From assembly GCA_028023455.1 (NCBI GenBank), contig JAQFVV010000450.1, forward strand, positions 186,001 through 250,000: 64,000 nucleotides of DNA, in the 5' to 3' direction. Origin of the DNA: Epiperipatus broadwayi. Taxonomy: Eukaryota > Onychophora > Udeonychophora > Euonychophora > Peripatidae. This document shows, in pieces, positions 47,286-58,807 of the stretch. Position numbers and translations under genes: made by a program. The notes beneath the pieces are model-generated. The model searched no databases and was not told the DNA's origin. It worked only from the letters and a program-made list of their open reading frames with translations. Positions within the stretch are counted from its first letter, which is position 1. Each line of letters starts with the position of its first letter.

Positions 47286-48149
47286 ATATATAAGTAAAAA
47301 AAAAAAAAATTGGAAAAAAAGGAAGAAATAAGATATGTGAAACATAAAATTACAAATTATGTTTTAAATTTATGGGTTTACTGAATTGAATAAAATCCTA
47401 GATATTAACATGAAATATGGGCAAGAATCTGAGTGAATTTGAATGACAGTGAATTAGATTTATAAAGATTATCTGATATGATATAATAAAAGCAAATCAG
47501 AAATAATTGTGTATTGAAAGGTAATCTTATATAAAAATTTAATGCCTCTATTTCTTTTTGTGTGAAGGAAATACTAAAATGATCATTAAAATGATTATAT
47601 AGTATTTAGCAAATATAGATTGAATTTTACGATAGCTTTCTTTGTATATGGGTTCCAGATAACTAAATTGAATTCTAAGATGGGGAGAATCAAAGAGAGG
47701 AAAATATTTTGCTTTGTCTAAATATGATCACTAATATTTTAATTCTATTAAAAATAATCAACATAACCAAATTATATTTCTAAAAATGTAAATTGAAATA
47801 AAATAAAATCTAACAGAATTCAAAGTGAAAAGTCCGCTTTCTAATGTGAAGTCTGCTACAAAGATTTATAGAATAAAAAAATTGTACAAATAACAGTTTT
47901 TCTTGTTAAATGCAAATATAAAAAATGATAGCAGACATTTTTAGCATATAAAGTCACAATTTAATTCACATACCTATTTATTTGCACCTTTAACAGTAAA
48001 AATATAAATATATTTATTTGTCTTAATTATTTCTGCTCCATAATCACAATAAATGTAGTCATAAACTAGAAAAACTAGATTAACAATTTGACTTAGATTG
48101 TTGTATGGGGGATTTCTAAATAAAAAAAAAGCTATAAGACTGACAATTA
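47286..48149. other. AT-rich spacer, nothing recognised
   Basis: No gene. A 75-codon minus frame at 48201-47974 is hydrophobic and lacks motifs. Confidence 0.45.
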
Positions 48150-48515
48150 ATGAAAATGTCATGAATAACACCATTGGTTCACATGAGATATATATGCTCA
48201 AGACATTTCCAGGCCTTTCTGAAAAACTGAATTAGAAGGTGATCAATGTCATGAAATAAAAAAAAATCCAAATGAGAAAGTGGAAAGTAAATCCATGTTT
48301 ATTTCCATAAGTTTGGCTTTGCTTTTAAAAGATTATTAAATTTCCATTGAGATAAAAAACAAGATTAGAATAGTGTCAGACAAAAAAAAAAAATTCAAAT
48401 GAAAAAGTTGTAAAACTGTTAACTAATGAAAATGTGCAAGATATTTCAAAGTCTTTTAGAAAAACTGATTACAGCTATGGGGAAAAAAAAGTCCCAAATG
48501 AGAAAGTGAAAGTAC
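48150..48515. repeat. Diverged direct repeats
   Basis: CCAAATGAGAAAGTG near 48270 recurs at 48494 and, diverged, near 48400. GAAAATGT, AAGACATTTCC and AAAAACTGA blocks recur in the same order. Old tandem structure of about 225 bp. Confidence 0.5.
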
Positions 48516-48796
48516 GTTTTTTTTATTGCCATAAGTTTGATTTTATGATGAGACAGACAACAGATTTAAAATATAACATCAATAACATATTCAAGCAATA
48601 AAATCAAAGTTCTGCAAATAATATGTCATAAATCAACATTCTGTAAATTTTTATGAGGGATAACACCATTCGTTTTTATTTTACATTTTCAAAAATCTTA
48701 TTTTAGTTTGAACTGCACAGAATGTGCAGCAATTACTTTATATATATATTATTTATTTGTATTTACATTTTTGTTGATAACATTTATCTAAATTAT
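48516..48796. other. Short spacer
   Basis: Nothing recognised. Confidence 0.4.
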
Positions 48797-49168
48797 GGAC
48801 CTGGAGCAATTATCCTTACATACATGTATGTTGGGAGTAACAAGAAAAGATCGAAAATGCAATGTATGGGTAAGAGAACAACCAGGTGTTACTGATTTCA
48901 TTGAAAAAAATAAAAGATTGAAGTGGAGTTGGGCTGGACATATTGCTAGAAGAGATGATAATAGATGGACAATTGAAATTTTAAACTGGACTCCAAGAGA
49001 TTGTAAAAGACACAGAAAGAGACCACATGTGAGATGGATGGATGAAATAAGAAAGTGTGCAGGGTGTTGTGGAGAAGAGAAACTAAAGATCGGAGAAGAT
49101 GGATTGAACATGGAGAGACCTTCATCCTGCAGTGGATTGATAATGGTTGATGATGATGATTTTAATGT
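48797..49168 (+). pseudogene. RTE-like LINE 3' end, open frame
   Basis: Best preserved LINE tail in the window. The frame from 48795 reads MLGVTRKDRKCNVWVREQ, then KWSWAGHIARRDDNRW, LNWTPRDCKRHRKRPHVRW and MDEIRKCAG. This is the order of the C-terminal region of RTE-type polyproteins (MLGV, WAGHIAR, W.PR, RW.D.I). The 3' end shows GTGGATTGATAATG and a GAT repeat (49145-49160). Only the last 120 or so codons are present, so this is a 5'-truncated insertion. The frame continues past the element into flanking DNA to 49250. Confidence 0.9.
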
Positions 49169-52100
49169 TAAACCACAACCAACAAATAATATAATCAATA
49201 TAAAAAAAAAGATATATAGCTTTACTTCCTGGGAGTGCATAAAAAGTTAGAGTGCCAGAAATGATCTTGGGACCTCCTGATGCCAACCAATGAGATTCTA
49301 GAACCAATTGGTTTGTTATAGCAGATCTCACTATATATATACTTTCCTTTAAATATTTATAAATTCAAAAAAATGATCATGAGGACTATAATTTTTTAAT
49401 CTATATAATTTTCAATGTTGTGCAATTCATGCTTAAATAATGAACAATAATTTATACATATGAAATTTTAAATATAGATATACACACACATTTTTATTTA
49501 TATATCATACATTCAATTTTTTAAAGAGCGAAATGTGAAATTTTGAAAAATTTATATATAAATACTAGGCTTTTTTTAATGAGTTTTTTGAAGTTTATAA
49601 ACTGTATACAGTTTTTATTTTTAATATTCATTATTTATATATATATAAACTTTTAAAATTGAAATAAATTATATTTTTATATTAATAAATTAATTTTTTT
49701 TTTTTTTTTAAAAAAAAAAACTATTTGCAAGACCATAATAAAAATTTAAATTATCTGTAATTCTCAATTTGCATGTCAACTGGCATTTAAATTGGTAATA
49801 AAAAAAAATGCATGCATTAAATAAAAAGAATGACAGCGTAATCATAAAAAAGCATTTAAAATGAAATTCAAAATTTTCAAGGGCTTCTTTACAGTGTTTT
49901 TTTTTTTTAAATACCAAATAATAAAGACCACTCTAAAATTTTAAAATTTCTTAACATTATTAAAAAAATAAACATTAATTAAACTTCATTTTCTATCATT
50001 AGAAAAAGTCTTTTTCCATACATCAATCAGGCTTCCCCTAATTGATAAGATGATTAATTGAGTGTAATTTTATTAATTATTTCTTGAGTATTATTACTTT
50101 CTAGGCTGACTCATTGTTACCTTCTTATTATTAACAGAGAATATATTTTTCTCCCATGTCAAAGTTGTCAACGGGCTGCTAGGCAGTATCTTTGGGCTTT
50201 CGACTCAAGTTATTAATTATGCAGTAATATTCTTTAATGTTCTCTAATCTTTTCTATTTGAAATTCTATTTTATTTTATTTATGTACGTGTGTGTATTTA
50301 TGTATGTTTCATAAAAATAAAATAAAAAGCAAACATATATGTTTAATTTAAATAAAGAAAAATAATAATAGATTCTATTTTAAGTCTGCAAATTACAATT
50401 AATAATTGGTTCTTTGCAGTAAATATCCCTTCTGACATCTATGAAAGAAAAAAAATACGGAACTCCAATTATTACATTTATTTATAATATCATGGTTGTG
50501 ATTAGACTGTCGCTGATAAAGGATTTTGATGAATTTCATTTTCTAATTTAAAAAAATAAATGCCGTAGTTTGAAAAAAAAAAATATTTTGAGCTATTATT
50601 TTTAATTAAGTAAAATGTTCTTTATAATTATTTTGGTATAAATATTTTATAAGCTTAAAGCAGTTCAGATTTTTTAATAAATTATTATTTACTTTTGTTC
50701 TCTTTTGTTTTCAAACGAGAATGATAATAAATGTAAATTTATTTATTTTATTTTTTCGAAAGCAGACTATTTTTAGTTTTTTTATTATTATCTTAAAGCA
50801 TATACTTATTGAAACAGAATAAATAAAAATAGAACGTGATTTTGCTATTAAGAAAATCGCCAATTATACGAAGTTCTTTCTTTTTAATAACACAACTAAA
50901 ACAAAAAATAACATAAAGAAAAGCATATAAATATCAGAATGCAAAGTGAAAATTCGTTCATGAATAATAGCATATATCAAACCAAATTACGCTAAAAAAA
51001 TTAAAATAAAAGCAAATATTAAAATAAGTAAGAAAATAATAAACACCATCTTAACAAATAAAGGTTAAGAAAATATAGTAAATGAAGATTTCTACACATC
51101 GTTAGAACATTCCTTTACGACAAAAGAAACAATAACAAAAAAAAGAGTAAATACTCATTTATGTTTGACTGAAAGTTTGTAATGATAGTATTTTATGACC
51201 TATTTCAATCATCTACTTTAATTATTAAATGTTTTTAGAATAATTCAAACATTATTTGTACCTTTCCAAATATATTCACCTATCAATAATACCAACTATA
51301 TATTATTACTAAGAGTTGAATGTATATGGAAAAATATGAATAAAGTTTGAGTTTTCCTAAAAATATTTAGTTAAACTAGATAATGAAAATAGCCTCATAT
51401 ATAATTACACATTACAATTACCGACTTGAACAATTTGTGCAATTCTATCAATATTTTAGAAGAAAATTTTTGTAATAAAGTATAAAGCATGTCATGACTA
51501 AATAATGGATAATGACTTTTATAGATATACATTTAAATAACTGAGACTAATTTTTGTTTTGTTTAAAATTTCTAAAATTCTGTCTTAACAAGGAATTTAT
51601 TAAGAATTTTATTTTTTAATTAAAACATATTTATGTCCCAAAATATTTTGAAATTTACTCAATTTTGTGACATATTTTCATTATGTTTTCCTCCCGCAAC
51701 TTCCAATATTACACCAAAAATTAAAAAAAAAAACCACCATTAGCATTATTACAATTGTCAACTCTAATAGTTTAAGATATATATATATTTGCTAGACTAA
51801 CAAAAATTTAATACAGTTGAAACTCTTCTCACCCAGCAATGGACAAAGCTTGATTATAATGCTATCTTTTTCAATGGCTTCTATAAAAGGAATAGATATT
51901 GCAAAAGCTTTTGCTTTTCAGGAAGCTATCTGAAAAGGTGTTTTACTTATTTACATACTTTATTTATCTAAACCAATAAAATATTCGTATAACTTTAGAA
52001 ATTATAAAAATATCAAAAATAATTTTTTAAATGTATTAGTATTATATGATTTGTTTATGACAAAAAAAATACCTTTTTTTTTTTAAAGTATGAATTTCTT

Positions 52101-52516
52101 ATCATCCATATTGACTTCCTTTTAATTTTCTTTGTATATGTTTGTCAAGTTCAAGTAGTGATAAGTCTCCCATGTTAATAAGATATCATAGTCATTATAT
52201 GAATTTATGGATAAATTGTCATCACCATCAATTAAAAAGCCCCAATTTTTAAGGATATTGTTTATGTAAATAATGGTAAAATTTAGCAAAAAATTAACAT
52301 CGTCATTAGATGGGTTTACTTATAAGTTATTTTTTTCATTAATTAAAAAAAAAACCCTCATTACTATAGATAATGCTTGCAATTACTGTTAGAATTTAGA
52401 AAAAATTAATGGCATCAGTTTTATCATTGGCTAAATTATTTGCAATTCCTTGTCAAAAACATATCAGGTTTGTTTCATCTTCTATATTGTCTTAAATCAG
52501 AAAATCCTTTTGATTA
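49169..52516. other. AT-rich spacer, nothing recognised
   Basis: A 3.3 kb stretch of A/T runs with no credible frame. A small island near 50165 (GGGCTGCTAGGCAGTATC) is less A/T-rich but has no match here. Confidence 0.45.
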
Positions 52517-53289
52517 TTAACCCTTTCAACGATTATTATTTAATTGGCCGAATGAGTTAAAAATCAAAACTTGTAATTGGCCAACTCACAACTTTAACAA
52601 AATCTATTGTTAAAATAGATCACTTTTAATAATATAAATACGTTAGTTTCGTTTGTAAAAAGTATATTACTGAATTGTCAGATTACGAAAGCAAACGAAA
52701 GTCTTTTCAAAAATAAAATTTGATTTATAATTTAAAAATATTCAATTGCGGTGAAATAAAAGTAACCGCTATTCCACCAACCAAAAAAGATTGCTGACGC
52801 AATCTTTTTTTTTTCACTTTAACGTTACGATCAATATGTAGCAATAAATAAATAATTCTTGGTAATATCTTAACTATTTTTCTAAAATAATTTGATTTTT
52901 AGTATTATTTTATCAATAATAATTTGTAATTCAATTCAAATATTGTTTAAAATGTTGTAAACATTCGTTTATCATTTTCGTAATAAAAATCAAAACGAAC
53001 GTAACTTTTTACTTTTTGGCAGCCATTTCCCTTTCTGACAGAAGTGGGACAGCCAATAAGATTCAAGAAAAGTTGGTGAGGAGGCGGTGCTTTGGTTTTG
53101 TTTGACATATATGGTCATTTTTATTGATTTTTTTACTTATAAAATAACTCTGAAGAGGGCACCATCTTACAGAACTTTTGATTTTCTTTCGAATGACATA
53201 TATTATGTATACGTGCGATAAAAAGTAGCCGATTTAGAGTGACATCAAATCTTCTCGTTTTTAGACGAGTCATGCATTTTAAGCGTTAA
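52517..53289. mobile_element. TTAA-bounded non-autonomous element (subfamily A)
   Basis: Begins TTAACCCTTTCAACG. The right end, read inverted, is TTAACGCTTAAAATG. The 773 bp body aligns with 11745-12708 (GCAAACGAAAGTCTTTTC, CTTAACTATTTTTCTAAAA and the CACCATCTTACAGAAC block) but has one unit where the other copy has two. No transposase frame. Confidence 0.6.
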
Positions 53290-54000
53290 ATAACTTTATT
53301 AACAGTCTCATTCTGATGATGACAGCTTCTTTTGGCTTGAAACATATATGGTCTGCCAATCATACCATATCCACAAAAATTGTTTGCATGACAAGTCTGG
53401 TCTAAAAGATTTAAAATATCCAAGTTTATATTTCTCCTTATGCAAAGCATACAAACATTTATCTAGAAACAAAAGGTATGATGGATTATTTACATTAAAT
53501 TAAAAAATATTGATCTTTGTACTTCTGCTAATACATTGAATGATTGTGCATTTGAGATCTGCAGTATCTTTTAGAATTTCTGTAATTATCTATAGGATGC
53601 TAAAATTCAAAGTGATATGAATAATGCACTTTTTTAATACTAGATTTGGCATCTAAAAATATATTTTCTTACTCTATGAACATTGTACTTGTGATTAGGA
53701 CTTTTGTTGTCAGCAACAGCAAAACAAACACAATATTATCAATAAATTTCTTCTAGAGTATTGAAATATGCTAAAGATAATGAATGAACAAGTAGAAATG
53801 AAATGAATCACAGATCAAATATGGAGGGTCTTGGCGAAGTTGAAAGATTCCCTTAAATATTTATTCAATTAAGAAAGATTTTTTTTTTTTTTGATTTGTG
53901 AGAATAAGGTAGTCTGTTCATATTGTGGTTAAAAAAAAAGAGATTTAGTTTCATTATTTGGAATATTTTTAATGGTAACCATGTTAAATTATTTACATTA
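53290..54000. other. Spacer, unassigned
   Basis: Just beyond the TTAA element, TCTGATGATGAC and TTGAAACATATATGGTC look superficially hammerhead-like but do not fold (see rejected). Otherwise nothing. Confidence 0.4.
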
Positions 54001-54482
54001 ACATGATCACTATCTCCCATGTTTGCTCATAACTGTTGTTAAAATAGGCAAAACTCTCTTCATACAGTAGTGCCACTTAAAGCAAGACAGGGCCTAATAG
54101 GAAGGTGGTGGCTATGATTATAAAAGAACTGAAGACACCAAAATGTATGGGTGCTGAACTGAGTTCAGACCCATATGACTATATAAGCTATTGAGCTTAA
54201 ATTAAAAATATTTGTGTTTTCAATTTTATTCTCATAGTTTTGCAGTTATGTAGAGATAAAAGGTGGCTGCTGGACGGTTGCATTAGATCCTAAGATCTAG
54301 ATGCAGTGCTCTCAGACCCAAGGCTTCTCACTGACGAAGGCCACAAGCCAGAAACTAGTTTGGGGATATTGGATGAGTAGGCACTAGACAGGGATTTTAT
54401 GCACAAGCCTTCTGGCATACATTGATAACTCTGTCTTGCTTTGAGTGGCACTATTGTATGAAGAGAGTTTTGCCTATTTTAA
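54001..54482 (+). mobile_element. R2 repeat with inverted 5' segment
   Basis: The body from GGCCTAATAGG (54090) to TTAA at 54479-54482 is a plus-strand R2 copy. The 54001-54089 segment is the part that should precede it, but inverted: CATGATCACTAT, AACTGTTGTTAAAATAGGC and the ACTCTC block. The result is a 55 bp terminal inverted repeat ending in CAAGACAG and CTGTCTTG. No frame. Confidence 0.75.
54325..54367 (+). ncRNA. Hammerhead ribozyme-like motif (R2)
   Basis: TTCTCA, CTGACGA (54331-54337), stem II GGC/GCC with CACAA loop, GAAAC (54351-54355), TAGTT, TGGGGA. TTCTCA pairs with TGGGGA. The cleavage base is T rather than C, which hammerheads tolerate poorly to moderately. The core boxes are intact, and the stem II base pair beside the core is A-A. 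Confidence 0.5.
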
Positions 54483-55404
54483 AAGTTATTTACATCCATT
54501 ATCACATGAGATTAATATGCACACATTACCATTAATGGTATTTTAAAAATCTTTTTACTAATTTTCTTTTAGAAAAAAACATATCTACATTACTTCTGAA
54601 CCTTTTGTGGAATATCTAACAACTTTGACTATCAACATATTGAAGGTTTATGCCAATACTGTGAACATTTTTATATTGGTCAACTTATTTTCTCTTTAGA
54701 AGGATAATACTACTTGTGATTAGAAAATATTTTTTTAATGATAATATAGAAATTATATCTTATTTTGTTACTTATTTATTTTCATAACTAGAATTTATTT
54801 CAGTAGCATGTAAGCAAACACTTTGGCAATGTTCTAAAACAAATATTTTTTTTTTTGCCAACAGTTTTTTCACAAATCAGAGATAAAGTATGTAGACTTA
54901 AAGTAGGTTTTTTTCCAATCAAAAGCTTTGAAGTTAGACCTTAAAATGATCACCAGCTGACAAGCAATTTTATTTAAAAATTATCTCTCAAATTGTAAAA
55001 ACATCCAATAAGGTGATAACAAGCATTGTCAACTAAATTTAATTATTTCATTATTTAAAATTTGGTAATTAATTAAATAAGAATGTTAAAAATTCTTATA
55101 TGACAGCCAATCGAAGGCACATCTGACAAAGGTTTCAGCCTTTCATATTATTATTATATAATCTACTTGCGCTTGATAAATAAATATAAGAATGTTTAAT
55201 AAATAATCAAACTTGATTTAAACTATAGATGCCTCTTCCTGATGGATCAAGAAAAAATTTCAATGAGTTTTATTTTTAATTTATACTTATATATGCATTC
55301 AAATGTGTTTCAGCATGTATATAAACCTAAGTCTGGTTTCATCATCAAACAAATACTAATCAGCAGAAATAAATTTGAAAAATGTCCTTACCCACATCCT
55401 ATTT
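54483..55404. other. AT-rich spacer, nothing recognised
   Basis: No credible frame. The 82-codon frame at 55242-55490 overlaps the next element. Confidence 0.45.
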
Positions 55405-55825
55405 TCAATAAAATCAAATCTATATTTATAAGTGAGACCGTTTATTTATTAATACAAGAATTTATTCAAACGGAAGTCAATCTGCGATAATGTGCTATTT
55501 CTTAAATATTATAAATTTTCAAGCACTCGTCCACCAGTAAGAGTTTAAAAAATTTAAGTGAATCCCTTAAGTTTAGAGCGTACATTCTGTATACACCAAC
55601 TCTTACAGACCATGCTTAAATCGGGCTTGTACAAATCTATTTAAACCCATCGCAGGAGAAAGAGAGTGTCTCATTTTTAAGATTTTTAAACTCTTAACCG
55701 GCAGGTGAATGCGTGAAATTTTATAATATTTAAGAAATAGCGCATTATCAGAGATTGACTTCCGTTTCAATAATTTCAAAGTTTTCAGCTTCATAATAAT
55801 AGATTTATTATAGGAATTTAAAAAG
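55405..55825. mobile_element. Foldback element with long inverted arms
   Basis: Arms pair well from GGAAGTCAATCT at 55471 to about 55545 and from about 55680 to 55765, sharing GATAATG.GCTATTTCTTAA and AGAGTTTAAAAA. Looser pairing extends outward to about 55405 and 55825. The spacer near 55560-55660 contains unrelated sequence. The arm core is shared with the miniature element at 14.1 kb. Frames of 82-84 codons inside it are not credible. Confidence 0.7.
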
Positions 55826-57097
55826 TTAATACACAAAGATAAGATACAACCGGACAAGTTTTATTGAAATACTTGCCTCTGTCAATAAATAGTAATAAAT
55901 ATATCAAAGTGTTGTTATTTTATCGAATCCTTTATTTATAAAATTCAGTACACAAATCATCTCTTTGAAAGTATCATATTCCATAAAAAAAAAAAAAAGT
56001 TTTTACAAAATATACTGATAATATAAAAAAATCTCCATATATATATAATAAACCAAAATTACAAATAACTTGAAAAAAAAAATGTAGAAAATGCTGTTAA
56101 AATTCTGAGATAATTATCTTTGATTATTCACAGTTCTGATACATATTTTATACTGCTATGGTTCAGTTATATGCTTTCCTTTTAATAAGTCAATTTCAGT
56201 GATTCACAACACAACAGTATGATGAAAAACCTTGTTTAACAATGACTGTTCTAACTTCTTAAGAAATCAATTTTTTTTATATTACCAGATGAATTCATTT
56301 TTGATGGGTATACTTAACTTTTCAGTTTATCATTCACATTTGTAATCTGTATTATTTTTCATTCTGTATCTAATTCAACGCAATGCAGATTTTATGAAGC
56401 TCAACTGATTTATTGTCATATTAGTGATAAATATTTGGCACTAATGTCGACTTCTTTATTTTCAAACTATCTATTTATTATTCCTTTACATACAGAATTT
56501 TTAGCAAATAATATTCAACTTTAATCAACAATCTATTATGAACTTTCAACTATTTATAAACATGCCATTCTTCTTAAAAACTGACTTTAATTAAGATGCG
56601 AACAAAGCAAAAATGAAAAAGATGATTACCATATTTTAAATTAATATCATCACATAAAATAGTAAAAGGTGCAAAATAAATATTAAATTATGTGATGTCA
56701 CAACACATTTAGCATTTGACTACATTTACATGCCAGTATGGCATGTGAATAGTTGCTTACATATACATATTTATGTATCTACATAAAGATATTTAAAATA
56801 GCTTCACGATATAGTGCATTTAATCTTACAATTAAGGTATGAATTCAATGACGGTAAATCTTGAAATATTCAGCAAGTGTTGAAGAGACTTGGATTGCTT
56901 TCTTTTAGTTAGCTAGCCTATAGATGACTTGCTTTACAATGTAAAACTGATTTAATACTAAAATTATTATATTATTTGTATATAATTATTATTATAAACC
57001 TAATACTGCTAAAGACTAGATGAGTATTCATATATTTATATGAAAGCAGTCAGCACTAAAGCAATACCAATATCATTACCACATTATATTTACCTGT
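55826..57097. other. AT-rich spacer, nothing recognised
   Basis: No frame or partner sequence. Confidence 0.45.
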
Positions 57098-58807
57098 TTA
57101 ATGGGATGGTAAAAGCCTGAAATCCGGGCACGGCCGCTTGGGGCATTGTTTACGTGTTAAAACACATAAAAAAACTGTTTCGGCGGCCGCGGCCTTACAG
57201 GCTAATACAATATTTACGTATTGTATTAACCCATTGAGCTAGGCCACTTTACATGACATCGCACAAAAATATTATGGCCTGTTTTGTGCTTTGAAGCTAT
57301 TTACGCGTATTCGTTCTTTTCATAACTGATTACCGTATCACTTGAGGGTGTTTAAATTTCAAGGCGGTATGGCTTTTTCAAATTTCCGTAATAGAGTAAT
57401 GTCATTTCGATTTAAAAAATGTTGTTAATTACTAAGAATTGTCATATGGTCCCCACCCTTCCCGAAAAAAAGGTTAATATGTAAAAAAATTGGCAAAGTG
57501 TATGTTCGAACCGGCTTCGACAAAGCTCACGCGCTAAGTCATGTTCAGCGTGGTGGAAAAAATATTCGAGACCACTAAAAGATCTGAGACGAGCGTGCAA
57601 TTTTGAAACTTTTCTTCAGATAAATTGCCAAGTACAGAAAGTGTGTGAGATTGTGTTTTTTTTTTTTTATTTTGTCAGGCACACATAATGTTTACTTTTT
57701 ATTACAGCAATAAAATCAAATAAATAATTTTAAAAAGTCCAAAGTTTGTGTCCTTTTTTTTTTTTGATTTTTTATTTCATTCGAAATTGACAAGTATTTG
57801 GATTCAATTTTTTGCAGCGGGGTTAAAATAAATGACGACTTTGGTTGACTTTTTGTGAAGAATAACAAATTATGAAATACACCCCACCCCCAAAAGCAGT
57901 TTGTTGTAGAAGGCTAAAAAAAAAAAAGGTAATTCGAACGAAATAGAAATCAAAGTAAAAAGTGAGAAAAAGTTGTTTCAAAAAAAGAAAAAAATGGTTA
58001 AATTCTTGACTTTTTGGTTACAATTCTTTTTCCGAGTGTGGGTGGGTGTTTGAAAACGATTTTTGAATCGGCAAAAACACAAAAGTAAATTTGGATTTAA
58101 TATTAAGAAAAACAATTACGTCAAACAAAAAGAAATCAAAATTCGAAACAAGTCTCAAAGTTGATTCTCTTTTTTCAGCGCTGTTAAAATAATTGACTAT
58201 TTTTGTTGCCTTTTTGTTAATAATAAACAGTACGAATTCCCCCTCCCCCCCCGCTCAAAAAGCTGTTTTTTGTAGTAGCCAAAAAAAAAAAAAAAGCTAA
58301 TTCAAACATAATCTAAATCAAAGTGATAACAAGTTGTGTTTAAAAAAAAAAGTAAAATTAATAATAATAAGAAAAACCATTTAGTCAAGACAAAAATAAA
58401 AGAAAGGTAGAATTAAGTTCTAAACAAGTCGCAAATAGTTGTATTCTATTTTTTCGGCAGTGGGATTCAAACAATTTTTTTTGACGTCATGAAACAGTCC
58501 AAAGTTTTCAAATGATAAAAAGAAAAAAATACAATTAGCAAAATTTGTTGAAAAAATATCAGGTTCCAACAAAAAACCCACAAAAAGTAATGAAAATGAA
58601 TATCAAAATTTGTTTAATAATAAAGAAATCATGTTCTAAATGATAGAAAAATTATTCATTTAATCAATATTAGAAAAAAAAAAAACGTATAAAAAAAGAA
58701 AAAAGTTGCGGCGGCCCGGTAACGTTATATTTCATTGATTTTGTCTAGCATCAACGCTCCAAGTGGCTTTGCCTGGATTTCAGGCTTTTACCAATGGGAT
58801 TTATTAA
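57098..58807. mobile_element. Large A-rich element with inverted termini (copy B)
   Basis: TTAA at both edges (57098 and 58804). Just inside, GGTAAAAGCCTGAAATCC at the left matches its complement at the right, with about 50 bp of imperfect pairing continuing to GGCATTG/CAACGC. The left end has CGGCCGC twice and a GTGTTAAAACAC hairpin; the right end has GCGGCCCGGTAACGTTATA. The complement of that right motif recurs at the left end of the 17.2 kb element, so the two are relatives in opposite orientation. The interior is A-rich with several AAAAAGTCAAACA-like words. No transposase frame. Confidence 0.65.

Noticed and set aside
48788-49240. 150-codon minus-strand frame
   Set aside because: Mirror of the LINE frame on the plus strand, which has the recognisable motifs.
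53308-53355. Further hammerhead-like site (CTGATGA and GAAAC present)
   Set aside because: The segment between the boxes does not form a sensible stem II and the outer strands do not pair.
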